Part shown: positions 43,636 to 51,114 of the stretch, piece after piece | Layout: each line of letters begins with the position of its first letter | Position numbering within the stretch: position 1 is the first letter of the stretch | Origin: Nostoc sp. UHCC 0926 | Lineage (GTDB): Bacteria > Cyanobacteriota > Cyanobacteriia > Cyanobacteriales > Nostocaceae | Direction of reading: 5' to 3' | Assembly (NCBI RefSeq): GCF_028623165.1 | Contig: NZ_CP117768.1 | Span: forward strand, 2,356,001-2,420,000 | DNA: 64,000 nucleotides | Position numbers and translations under genes: made by a program | Notes under the pieces: model-generated | What the model saw: only the letters and a program-made list of their open reading frames with translations | Told to the model about the DNA's origin: nothing | The model's database searches: none

Positions 43636-44220
43636 ATGAAATTGTTAAAAACTCTTTTCTCTGTTACAGCTATCTCTGTTATGAGTATAAGCTCTTTAAA
43701 TGTTTTGATGCCTTCATCTGCCAAAGCACAAGTTCCTGAGGGTCGGTATGAAATTCAGCCAAACAATCAGATTTTCTTCTATCCCGCAGACAAGACCAAA
43801 AACGCTATTGTAGTCTACACAGGAAAAGGAAAAGCTACGCATATTATTAACTACGGTGGTGCAATTTACACAGCGTTTGAAGGAGGATCTATTTACCGAA
43901 GTCCAGATGGGCAAAATCTTGGTGGTGGAGGCCGCACTACGAAACCTTATCCTGGTTCAGCGACAGTAAATAAAATGCTAGTGTGCCAAAATGCTCTTTT
44001 TACCGCCTTTAAGGGGGGATATATTTACCGGAGTCCAGATGGACTAAACCTTGGCGGTGGTGGCAATACTGCAAGGGCGTATAAAGGGACTGGAGAGGTA
44101 CAAAGGATGACGTGTACTAACAGAGATAGTGTTATCACTTATTTTGTAGGCGGTCAGGCGTATGAGAGTCCAGATGGTCTAAATCTTGGCGGCGGTGGGA
44201 ACACACAAAAATTGAATTAA
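43636..44220 (+). CDS. Exported protein with three YRSPDGxNLGGGG repeats
   Basis: A 194-residue protein. The signal peptide is MKLLKTLFSVTAISVMSISS to PSSAKAQV, cleaved after AKA. The mature part is built from three units of about 45 residues, each with an aromatic strand (AIYTAFEGGSIYRSPDGQN, ALFTAFKGGYIYRSPDGLN, SVITYFVGGQAYESPDGLN) and the turn LGGGGxT. The pattern resembles small beta-propeller blades or a beta-helix. The function is unknown; a periplasmic or outer location follows from the signal peptide. It is divergent from the preceding small exported gene. Confidence 0.72.
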   Translation: MKLLKTLFSVTAISVMSISSLNVLMPSSAKAQVPEGRYEIQPNNQIFFYPADKTKNAIVVYTGKGKATHIINYGGAIYTAFEGGSIYRSPDGQNLGGGGRTTKPYPGSATVNKMLVCQNALFTAFKGGYIYRSPDGLNLGGGGNTARAYKGTGEVQRMTCTNRDSVITYFVGGQAYESPDGLNLGGGGNTQKLN

Positions 44221-44275
44221 AGTTATTTGTAGCGACTATCTTAAAAGTCAAGCGATCGCACTTCCTAGTATATTC

Positions 44276-44308
44276 AGATCCCCGACTTCTTCAAGAAGTC
44301 GGGGATCT
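44276..44308. repeat. REP palindrome near the RAYT gene
   Basis: Arms AGATCCCCGACTTCTT and AAGAAGTCGGGGATCT around a one-base centre. A further copy is at 44384-44416, and a split one at 45056-45074 plus 46195-46211. Confidence 0.85.
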
Positions 44309-44383
44309 AGTCTCCCAGATGACACGATGATTTTATGCGATGCCTACGGCGGTAAACTACGCACTTTTCACCACACGTCATTC

Positions 44384-44416
44384 AGATCCCCGACTTCTCT
44401 AAGAAGTCGGGGATCT
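44384..44416. repeat. REP palindrome, second copy
   Basis: AGATCCCCGACTTCT then CTAAGAAGTCGGGGATCT, the same REP as at 44276, ten bases from the stop of the RAYT gene. Confidence 0.85.
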
Positions 44417-44426
44417 ATATCCCAGG

Positions 44427-44999
44427 CTAATCATCTAGCAACAGTCTTTTGAAGCCAGTGCTATCAGGTAGGTTATGATCCGCCAAAAATTCCTGATAAG
44501 CTGACTCTTGCCCAATCTGCGTCTTAATATACTCTGTTTTGGGTAGTGTTCCTGCTCGTAATCCTGCATATTCCAAATAACTGGAAAACTCCCATTCTCC
44601 GGGTTGCTGTACCAGTCCTGCTTTCACTGGATTTAGATGAATGTAGCGTGAGAGATTGACAAGATAATCAGTTTGTAAAATTTCAATACTTTGAAACCTT
44701 CCCTGAAATAATACGCCAGAGCGATTAAAACGCTTATTAATTGCCTTTGTGTAGGAAAGGGAGAGAGATTTCATGGCATCAGACAGGGTTTCATCTCTCA
44801 AATAAACCAAAAAATGATAATGATTGGGCATTAAACAGTAAGCGACAATATCTACTGCATTGGCAATCAGATATTCTTTTATCAAGCGGAGAAAATAAAT
44901 ATAATTTTCACGATCAAAGAAAATCATTTGGCGATTGTTACCCCGATTGTAGACATGATAAAAGTTGCCAATTTGCAAGGTAATTTGTCGTCGTGACAT
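44427..44999 (-). CDS. REP-associated tyrosine transposase (RAYT)
   Basis: A 190-residue IS200/IS605-like Y1 enzyme. The catalytic pieces are VYNRGNNRQMIFFDRENYIY, YCLMPNHYHFLVYL with the HUH-type His-x-His, KRFNRSGVLFQGRFQSIEI and YLVNLSRYIHLNPVKAG, where Tyr is the nucleophile. Stand-alone RAYTs of this kind act on REP palindromes, and here REP copies lie on both sides (44276, 44384, 45056), the typical arrangement. I chose the ATG at 44997-44999 over the TTG two codons upstream. The gene is intact. RAYTs are thought to spread REP sequences rather than themselves. Confidence 0.9.
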   Translation of the reverse strand: MSRRQITLQIGNFYHVYNRGNNRQMIFFDRENYIYFLRLIKEYLIANAVDIVAYCLMPNHYHFLVYLRDETLSDAMKSLSLSYTKAINKRFNRSGVLFQGRFQSIEILQTDYLVNLSRYIHLNPVKAGLVQQPGEWEFSSYLEYAGLRAGTLPKTEYIKTQIGQESAYQEFLADHNLPDSTGFKRLLLDD

Positions 45000-45154
45000 A
45001 GGCAATAATCTGAGGTGTTGCCTTTAGTATTCCCTTTTAACACATAAGTTACTTCAGATCCCCGACTTCTCTAAGAGGATGTTTAGAAAGTCAAAAAAGG
45101 CTCCAGTAACGGTATTCTGTCAGTAGATAAAAATGCGACAGCGTTACTAGAGCC

Positions 45155-46163
45155 ATGTCTAAATCATACCCAAGTGACCTCACTTCGGAACAATGGGAAT
45201 TACTCTCGACCCTCATCCCTTTAGAAAATCCAGCGTGCCGTCCTCGTTGTGTTGACCTACGTGCAGTGATTAATGCCATCTTTTACATCCTTTGCACGGG
45301 TTGTGCGTGGCGAATGATGCCTCACGACTTTCCCAACTGGCAGACGGTGTATTATTACTTCCGCAAATGGCGCTTGGATGGCACATGGGAGAAGATGAAC
45401 CATAAACTTCAGCAGTGGGTACGTGTTGTCGAAGACCGTGAACCCAACCCAAGTGCAGCAATAATTGATAGCCAATCGATAGAGATTGGAACGATGGTGT
45501 CAAAAGCGGTTGGTTTTGATTCAGGCAAGCGGGTCAAGGGACGTAAACGGCATTTTCTCGTTGACTACGAATTTTAGATTTTAGATTTTAGATTTTAGAT
45601 TAAAAAACCAAGAATTACTTCGGTTCATGCCCCGCCCCTGGTGGGCGGAATAAATTCAATCATTCGCTCGTGGACTCGCTAACGCTGCGCTATCGTCAAT
45701 CTAAAATCTTCAGAGCCAAGTACCCAAGAGGCACGGGGTTAATCCAAAATCCAAAATCCAAAATCCAAAATTGTTTGACACTCTTGGATTGGTACTGATG
45801 GTCGTAGTCACCTCAGCGTATGAATCTGACCAGGCTGGCGCGAAAAAATTATTTGTGTCCGCACGTCAACGAATTAGCGATCGCTTGACACGATTAGTTT
45901 GTATTTGGGTTGATGCTGGGTATCAAGGTGAGGGGTTTAGGAAATGGGTTATGGATACTTATAGATGGATTTTGGAGGTTGTGCGTCGTCCAACTGATAC
46001 TAAAAGCTTTGTACTTCTGCCCAGACGTTGGGTTGTTGAACGTAGTTTTGGTTGGTTCAATTGGTGTCGTCGCTTGAGCAAGGACTACGAGATTTTACCG
46101 CAGACCCATGAAACATTTGTCCAGGTTGCAATGATTCGGTTAATGCTTAGAAGGCTTGCTTAA
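45155..46163 (+). pseudogene. IS5-family DDE transposase disrupted by a repeat element
   Basis: The two parts (45155-45565 and 45780-46163) join as GRKRHFLVDTLGLVLMVVV, giving about 264 residues. The DDE acidic residues are in AAIIDSQS, WVDAGYQG and WVVERSFGW, so the enzyme was complete before disruption. It fits the IS1031/IS427-type subgroup. The N-terminal part reads MSKSYPSDLTSEQWELLSTL. Between them lies a 209-bp insert flanked by TTGAC on both sides, which introduces stops (the first part ends DYEF). The element is therefore not autonomous now. Confidence 0.9.
45566..45774. mobile_element. 209-bp ATTTTAG/ATTTTGG inverted-repeat element inside the transposase
   Basis: Left end is ACGAATTTTAG followed by ATTTTAG heptamers; right end is the complement of ACAATTTTGG followed by ATTTTGG heptamers. 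The target TTGAC is directly repeated (45561-45565 and 45775-45779). The inside carries no gene. This is direct evidence that this repeat family can insert. Confidence 0.85.
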
Positions 46164-46266
46164 TTCATTCCTTTAATACTTTCCAAACATCCTCTAAGAA
46201 GTCGGGGATCTAGGGGAAGCTATGCCTACGGTGGTCACTGATCCTGTCGTTCGCGCAGCGTCTTGT

Positions 46267-46320
46267 AGAGAAGTGCGGTAAACTACGCACTCTTGATTAC
46301 ACGATGATTTTGTACGATAG
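46267..46320. repeat. Dispersed repeat GCGGTAAACTACGCACT with GATTACACGATGATTTT
   Basis: One copy of a repeat of about 50 bp. Related copies are at 44336-44383 and, two in a row, at 47132-47237. No coding function seen. Confidence 0.75.
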
Positions 46321-46429
46321 CTACACTCTTTTTAAATAACCCAATAAGCAAGTACGAACTGACAAGTCAGCGCTTGCGCTATCACTCTTTTGGAATAAAC
46401 TAAAAACCCAAGGTGATCGCTGAATATAA

Positions 46430-46648
46430 TTAATCTTGCAAATTTTGTTTTCCTCTAGTAAAAATTTCATCTATAGTCTGATCTTGATATATTGTTTTAG
46501 AGATTTCTACATAATCAGTAGGGGTTTTGTGTAGCAATGTCAAGAACCGCATAGCTGCTGCTGAACCGAGAGATTTATATAGTGCATTGATGCCTTTTAG
46601 TCTAATTTCTGTATCATCCATAATATTATTTATTTCCATAGGTTTCAT
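46430..46648 (-). CDS. Small protein next to a PIN-type toxin, probable antitoxin partner
   Basis: A 72-residue protein. The pattern DDTEIRLKGINALYKSLG, AAAMRFLTLLHKTPTDYVEI, YQDQTIDEIFTRGKQ is one I associate with cyanobacterial small proteins paired with PIN-domain genes; the exact family name is uncertain. Helical and soluble. It starts 52 bp downstream of the PIN-like gene on the same strand, an order (toxin first) that is the reverse of most VapBC pairs. The start could also be the next ATG at 46639. It may act as an antitoxin or as an associated regulator. Confidence 0.62.
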   Translation of the reverse strand: MKPMEINNIMDDTEIRLKGINALYKSLGSAAAMRFLTLLHKTPTDYVEISKTIYQDQTIDEIFTRGKQNLQD

Positions 46649-46700
46649 TATTCCTAATATAGTCAATTGGGTTCATTATTGCCATTTCTAACTCCAACTT

Positions 46701-47081
46701 CTAAGCTTGTTTTCTGAGACTGTCATCACAAGTTAAGAAAAAATCAGCTTGAATATAAACAGCACAGCCTAAGTGGAGAGCATCTTTGCTCGATAGATTA
46801 GCTAACTGCTGGAACAAACGGGCTTGTTCTGCTATTTCAGTTTTTGGAGCTACCTTTATTTTACACAAACTCACCATGCCCAAGACTGAATATTTACGAT
46901 CAACAAAGGGGCATAATTCAGTTTCATCTTGGTGCATAAAAGACCACACCAGACTTACTTCTTCTATTTGAGCTTGAGTAAATATCTCTTGGCAGGCTAT
47001 AGCCTCCATTTGAATTCTAACTTGTCTTGGATCATCAAAGCCACGTTGAAAGCAGTTATAGTCTAGATAAATCAGAGTCAT
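46701..47081 (-). CDS. PIN-domain-like protein, probable toxin
   Basis: A 126-residue PIN-type protein: TLIYLDYNCFQRGFDDPRQV with the first Asp, a middle MEAIACQEIFTQAQIEEVSL, and an ending LSSKDALHLGCAVYIQADFF with TCDDSLRKQ, where Asp residues complete the metal site. These features match VapC-like RNases. The partner small gene lies downstream on the same strand. It is next to several dispersed repeats, as expected for an accessory region. Function as a toxin is inferred from the fold and pairing only. Confidence 0.75.
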   Translation of the reverse strand: MTLIYLDYNCFQRGFDDPRQVRIQMEAIACQEIFTQAQIEEVSLVWSFMHQDETELCPFVDRKYSVLGMVSLCKIKVAPKTEIAEQARLFQQLANLSSKDALHLGCAVYIQADFFLTCDDSLRKQA

Positions 47082-47131
47082 GTTTCATGTTTAGCAACTG
47101 TACTACTGCTTTTTTATATTAACTGGTTATA

Positions 47132-47237
47132 GCAATGCCTACAGCGATAAACTACGCACTTTTTATTACACGATTATTTTAGACGATGCCTACGACGGTA
47201 AACTACGCACTTTCCATTACACGATGATTTTGGGCGA
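47132..47237. repeat. Two tandem copies of the CCTACGGCGGTAAACTACGC-type repeat
   Basis: Units of about 53 bp reading GATGCCTACGACGGTAAACT then ACGCACTTTCCATTACACGA and TGATTTTGGG. Related single copies occur at 44336-44383 and 46267-46320. Confidence 0.8.
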
Positions 47238-47331
47238 CTGAAGATTATTTGTTGACGGTAGTTTGAGTTGCAAATCCTCCCTTAACTCGTTATCCTTCAA
47301 ACAAGTGCGATTAGCATAGGGAGAAAACTGT

Positions 47332-47463
47332 ATGTTAACAAATGCGTCTGTTGAGCAGCGTCTGATGGCTGTATAAGCGGCTATTGCGGAATTACAAAAG
47401 CAGTTGGCTGATTCCCAGTCGGCTAACTGGTTACAACAAATAACAGGTTCAATCATCGCCTAA
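47332..47463 (+). pseudogene. Broken small antitoxin-like gene
   Basis: The frame MLTNASVEQRLMAV, a stop TAA (47374-47376), then AAIAELQKQLADSQSANWLQ and QITGSIIA with a stop at 47461-47463. The phrase matches small coiled-coil antitoxin-like proteins common in cyanobacteria, where the stop would be Glu (GAA). A further C-terminal part is missing as well. No toxin gene follows; the response regulator starts three bases later. Confidence 0.68.
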
Positions 47464-47466
47464 GAC

Positions 47467-48129
47467 ATGAAAGCCAAGCCACTGCTGTTTCTCGTTGTAG
47501 AAGATCACCCAGAGGTAGCCCAAAATAACTGTGATTTTCTGAGAAAATTCGACTCCTCTGCTGTTTGTGTCATTGCCAACACTCCCCAAGAAGCACTACA
47601 ACGTCTACAAATAGAGACACCAGATTTAATTGTCCTAGATTTACAATTTGTTACACCTTCTGGCTCTCAGTCAGCTAAATCTGCTTTCCAACTATTAGAG
47701 TTAATTTTTGATGCTTATTCCTCTCTAAATATCCTCATCTATAGCAGTGAACCCAGTTGGCTGATAAAACTTGTCACATCTATTAATCATCACTACGGTG
47801 GATTTGTAGTAGTGAATAAAATGGAACGGCGCAAAGCTTTTTTAGAGGGGGTTGAAAGTGCGCTGAATGGAGAATTGAAACTGCCTAGAGAGTTACGTCA
47901 AGAATTAAACTTGAATGAGAAAGAGTTGGAAGTTCTCAGGCTTTTGTGTCATGAATCCTTAACAGACCAAGCGATCGCTCATCGTCTTCACATATCGCTC
48001 AGGGCTGTTCAAAATCATATCCAACACCTGAAAGTAAAATTGGGTATTGATGAAGTTGAGCAAATAGATATCAATTCCCGCATCGCCCTTTGTATGAAAG
48101 CAATTCAGAAAAAATTATTATTATTTTGA
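47467..48129 (+). CDS. LuxR/NarL-type response regulator
   Basis: A 220-residue regulator. The receiver has LFLVVEDHPEVAQNNCDFLR with the acidic pair Glu-Asp, the phospho-acceptor Asp in TPDLIVLDLQFV, and Lys in GGFVVVNKMERRKAF. The C-terminal HTH is NLNEKELEVLRLLCHESLTD, IAHRLHISLRAVQNHIQHLK, a NarL-type DNA-binding domain. The receiver has a short insert (TPSGSQSAKSAF) after the Asp strand. Such regulators in cyanobacteria often pair with CHASE2 kinases; the nearest kinase is at 41.1-42.9 kb, but not adjacent. Confidence 0.88.
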   Translation: MKAKPLLFLVVEDHPEVAQNNCDFLRKFDSSAVCVIANTPQEALQRLQIETPDLIVLDLQFVTPSGSQSAKSAFQLLELIFDAYSSLNILIYSSEPSWLIKLVTSINHHYGGFVVVNKMERRKAFLEGVESALNGELKLPRELRQELNLNEKELEVLRLLCHESLTDQAIAHRLHISLRAVQNHIQHLKVKLGIDEVEQIDINSRIALCMKAIQKKLLLF

Positions 48130-48176
48130 TTTAGGTTATGATCTTTTCTTTGTTCAGCACAAGTTAAGTATCTATT

Positions 48177-48671
48177 CTAATCAGCTTTAGTATGATGATT
48201 ATGGTTATATTCGGGAAACCAGTTTTCATCTAAGATTTGTTCTAAAGAACCAATGGGTATCAAGGGGAATATGTCAATGGAAAGTTGAGAGCGATCGCTT
48301 GCTTCTGTCCTTGCGTCTTGATAACATTGATCAAATATTTCTAAGATGTAAGGCTTAAGACTAGGACTATCTTTGAGTTCATCCTTAATCTCTCTACGGA
48401 ATGTCCTGATTTCACCTTTCCAATGCCCTTCATTTCGCTCCCGTTCCACATTCCAGTATGTGAGCTTAAGCAGATGTTCAAAAAGTCGAATTAACAAACT
48501 TTTCACCGTTCGCTTCTGGCTCCTGCCCATATCTTCCAACTCTTCAATTAAGTTATCTAAATCCACAGATGAAAATTGATTAGTGCGAAGTTGGTTGATG
48601 GTTGTCCTGAGCCAAAGGTAATAATCTTGGTCGTATAAAGTCTGAGTTATTGGTTGTATTTGGATCACCAT
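48177..48671 (-). CDS. DUF29-family protein
   Basis: A 164-residue DUF29 protein: LYDQDYYLWLRTTINQLRTN at the start, SVDLDNLIEELEDMGRSQKR, LIRLFEHLLKLTYWNVERER and DSPSLKPYILEIFDQCYQDA. Helical, soluble, function unknown. It converges on the response regulator gene. It has only family-level similarity to the DUF29 gene at 10.8 kb, so the two are not a recent duplication. Confidence 0.87.
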   Translation of the reverse strand: MVIQIQPITQTLYDQDYYLWLRTTINQLRTNQFSSVDLDNLIEELEDMGRSQKRTVKSLLIRLFEHLLKLTYWNVERERNEGHWKGEIRTFRREIKDELKDSPSLKPYILEIFDQCYQDARTEASDRSQLSIDIFPLIPIGSLEQILDENWFPEYNHNHHTKAD

Positions 48672-49347
48672 ACACTTATTAAACTCCGATTATTTGTATT
48701 ATACACTGTGTATTTTATACACCAATTTTTCTTCAGGTTGTGAATACTCAGAATTGCCTCCAATCTCTCACCAAAATAAAAATACTCCCTGTGACACCAT
48801 CATAATAAAGAAAGTTGAGTTGTTGGTTGAGTGATTATATAAGCGACTGGTCTGTGGGGAAATCTTCAGTTGGTGTTTCAGGTTGGGGTCATGGCTTTGA
48901 GCTGCTAATGCTCCATACTCAGTATCCATCATGCCAAGGTTATGAATTTCAGTTAGGGTGCAATACCATAAATATTCCTTAAGTCTGAACTAAAGCTTAC
49001 TGAAAGAATGAGGTTTTAATTTACCAAGTCACTGAGAATATACGAGATACCATTCATCAACCTCCAAATTCTCAGCCTTAGAAATCGATTATTAGTGAAG
49101 GTAAAAGATAGCTAAAACTAAAGCAACAGACATTCTTTCATTAATTGAAGCAGATAAACAAGCCATAACTTGCACGTAATTAGGGCATTAGGGACTGACA
49201 AAAAATAAATTATCCAAAATTATTTGTACATTTGTAGGGGCGCAAGACCTTGCGCCCCTACGTTCGCGGAGCGTCCCGCAGGGATGGGATATTTTTTTAA
49301 CTGGAAGTCCCTTAAAATTACCAAGCTATTCATCATGAGGTATAAAA
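48672..49347. other. Intergenic region with a GTAGGGGCGCAAG palindrome
   Basis: The near-perfect palindrome at 49234-49261 (arms GTAGGGGCGCAAG) is followed by GTTCGCGGAGCGTCCCGC, a second small hairpin. A 54-codon minus-strand frame (48768-48932, MMDTEYGALAAQSHDPNLKH) is open but without supporting evidence. An AGGTATAAAA box just before 49348 includes a GAGG binding site for the oxidoreductase gene. Confidence 0.55.
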
Positions 49348-50469
49348 ATGACTGCTACAAATGATCAGCGTAAAATTCGTTATGCCGTTGTTGGTTTAGG
49401 TTGGTTTGCTCAAGAAGCCGCCTTGCCTTCCTTTGTCCACGCCGAAAACTCAGAATTAGTGGCACTGGTTTCAGATGACCCCACTAAAAGCGAAGAACTG
49501 AGCAAAAAGTATGGTATTAAGCATACTTACTCCTACGAGCAGTATGAGGACTGTTTGACAAGCGGTGAGGTTGATGCCGTTTATATTGCGCTGCCCAATC
49601 ACTTGCATTGCGAGTACACTGTACGGGCTGCTAATCAGGCAATTCATGTATTATGTGAAAAACCAATGGCAACGACTGAACAAGAGTGTGAGGCAATGAT
49701 TAAAGCTGCCAATGACAACAATGTGAAGCTGATGATTGCCTACCGCTTACATTTAGAAGAAGCCAATTTACAAGCAGTCGAAATTGTCCGCTCAAAGCAA
49801 ATTGGTGAACCACGGATTTTCAACTCGGTTTTTACTCAGCAAGTAGAAGAAGGCAATATTCGTTTACGAGATGCTACAGGTGGTGGCACGCTCTATGATA
49901 TTGGTATCTACTGCATTAATGCTGCACGTTATATATTGCAAGATGAACCAATTGAGGTATTTGCTGTAGCTGCCAATAATGGAGAAGAACGCTTCAGCGA
50001 AGTAGAAGAAATGACTAGCGTCATCTTGCGTTTTCCCAACGAGCGATTGGCAACATTTACCTGTAGCTTTGGAGGGGCAAGTGTTTCGAGCTATCAGATT
50101 GTAGGTACTCAAGGCGATTTGCGAGTAGAATCTGCCTATGCTTGGCAGGGAGAACTGAAGCACTACCTAACAATTAATGGTGAAACCCAAGAGCGTACCT
50201 TTGAGGATCATGATCAACTAGCAGCTGAATTTATCTACTTCTCTGATTGTATTCTGCAAGATAAAAACCCAGAGCCATCTGGAACGGAGGGGTTGATTGA
50301 TGTTTCGATCATTCAAGCGCTCTACAAGTCAATTGAGACGCGTCAACCTGTGCAGATAGAAACTCGCGAGCGCCATCAACGTCCCACATCGGCTCAAACT
50401 ATTCAGCGTCCTCCTGCTGAGGAGACGCCAGACCTGATTCATGCTGCTGCACCTTCTAAGGAGTCGTAA
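49348..50469 (+). CDS. Gfo/Idh/MocA-family oxidoreductase
   Basis: A 373-residue NAD(P)-dependent dehydrogenase. The Rossmann part has RYAVVGLGWFAQEAALPSF, VDAVYIALPNHLHCEYTVRA and the family signature HVLCEKPMATTEQECEAMI, where Lys is catalytic. The C-terminal domain contains GGGTLYDIGIYCINAARYIL. The motif set is intact. It resembles glucose-6-phosphate-type or sugar dehydrogenases such as glucose-fructose oxidoreductase, but the substrate is not decided. A polar tail (ETRERHQRPTSAQTIQRPPA) of about 40 residues follows the domain, probably disordered. No signal peptide. Confidence 0.88.
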   Translation: MTATNDQRKIRYAVVGLGWFAQEAALPSFVHAENSELVALVSDDPTKSEELSKKYGIKHTYSYEQYEDCLTSGEVDAVYIALPNHLHCEYTVRAANQAIHVLCEKPMATTEQECEAMIKAANDNNVKLMIAYRLHLEEANLQAVEIVRSKQIGEPRIFNSVFTQQVEEGNIRLRDATGGGTLYDIGIYCINAARYILQDEPIEVFAVAANNGEERFSEVEEMTSVILRFPNERLATFTCSFGGASVSSYQIVGTQGDLRVESAYAWQGELKHYLTINGETQERTFEDHDQLAAEFIYFSDCILQDKNPEPSGTEGLIDVSIIQALYKSIETRQPVQIETRERHQRPTSAQTIQRPPAEETPDLIHAAAPSKES

Positions 50470-50689
50470 GTTAGGTTGAAGTATCCTTTGACCAAATAAT
50501 GTCAGCTTGGTGAGACAAGGGGCAAAATCCCCTTGTCCTATGCGACTTTACAGTAATTAGCAGGCAGTGTTTATTTATTACAAGGAAACTTGCAATAAAA
50601 TTAATACAGTTCATGTTGTAGCGATCGCTCAACAAAAAAAGGCAGATAAATCAATGGCAGATCAAGTACAATTACTGGCGACAATGATC

Positions 50690-50810
50690 ATCGGAGTGCT
50701 GCACTCGATGTCCAGCGAGAACTTGTATTTGCCCATCATCTAGTTTCACGGGAATGGAAACCGTGACAACCTTACGCGGGTGGCTGGGGATTATATCTGT
50801 ATTGCGCTCA
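50690..50810 (-). pseudogene. Glutamate dehydrogenase-type fragment
   Basis: A minus-strand frame reads ERNTDIIPSHPRKVVTVSIP, then VKLDDGQIQVLAGHRVQHSD, which is the N-terminal substrate-domain part of Glu/Leu/Phe/Val dehydrogenases. It covers about 40 codons, then stops (RQ and TAG-type end at about 50675). Nothing else of the gene is left on either side. Confidence 0.72.
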
Positions 50811-50865
50811 ATTGAGAAGCGCTATGGTTGGATATTTTTTTACTTGGAAGTCCTTTACGGTTAGT

Positions 50866-51078
50866 AACAGCAGCCTGAGTATTTGCAGTAAATGCTTAAG
50901 CGTTAATAACAAAAAATCGATTATTTCTTACAAATGCTTCAACGTTGGTAACAGTAGCTTGAGTGTTTGCAGCAAATGCTTATACACGAGCAACAAATGC
51001 TTAATTAAAACTTATAACAGCTTGAGTGTTTGCAGCAAATGCTTATACACGAGCAACAAATGCTTAATTAAAACTTAT
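50866..51078. repeat. 63-bp tandem repeat, two close copies and a degenerate third
   Basis: Units begin AACAGCTTGAGTGTTTGCAG and end TTAATTAAAACTTAT; two copies are nearly identical and the first (50866-50940) is degenerate. A plus-strand frame through it reads SLSVCSKCLYTSNKCLIKTY repeatedly, which is Cys-rich. I do not consider it a proven gene: the frame starts at a weak position and has no binding site. Confidence 0.75.
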
Positions 51079-51114
51079 ACAAGATGTCGCTCAGATAGTT
51101 AAACCCACAAGTTT

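Larger units (their letters stand above)
45075..46194. mobile_element. IS5-type insertion element, interrupted, inside a REP palindrome
   Basis: About 1120 bp with imperfect terminal repeats GAGGATGTTTAGAAAGT and, at the other end, the complement of GAGGATGTTTGGAAAGT. The host REP is split exactly, with TAA directly repeated on both sides (45072-45074 and 46195-46197), a 3-bp target duplication. It contains one transposase gene, itself broken by a 209-bp element. Confidence 0.9.

Noticed and set aside
45155..45577. Reading the first half of the IS transposase as a complete small gene
   Set aside because: Its last residues (after HFLVD) come from the inserted 209-bp element, and the second half continues the same protein.
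47217..47456. 79-codon minus-strand frame
   Set aside because: It is opposite the broken antitoxin gene, whose plus-strand residues fit a known pattern much better.
48768..48932. 54-codon minus-strand frame MMDTEYGALAAQSHDPNLKH
   Set aside because: No homology recognised, no binding site; kept only as a remark in the intergenic entry.
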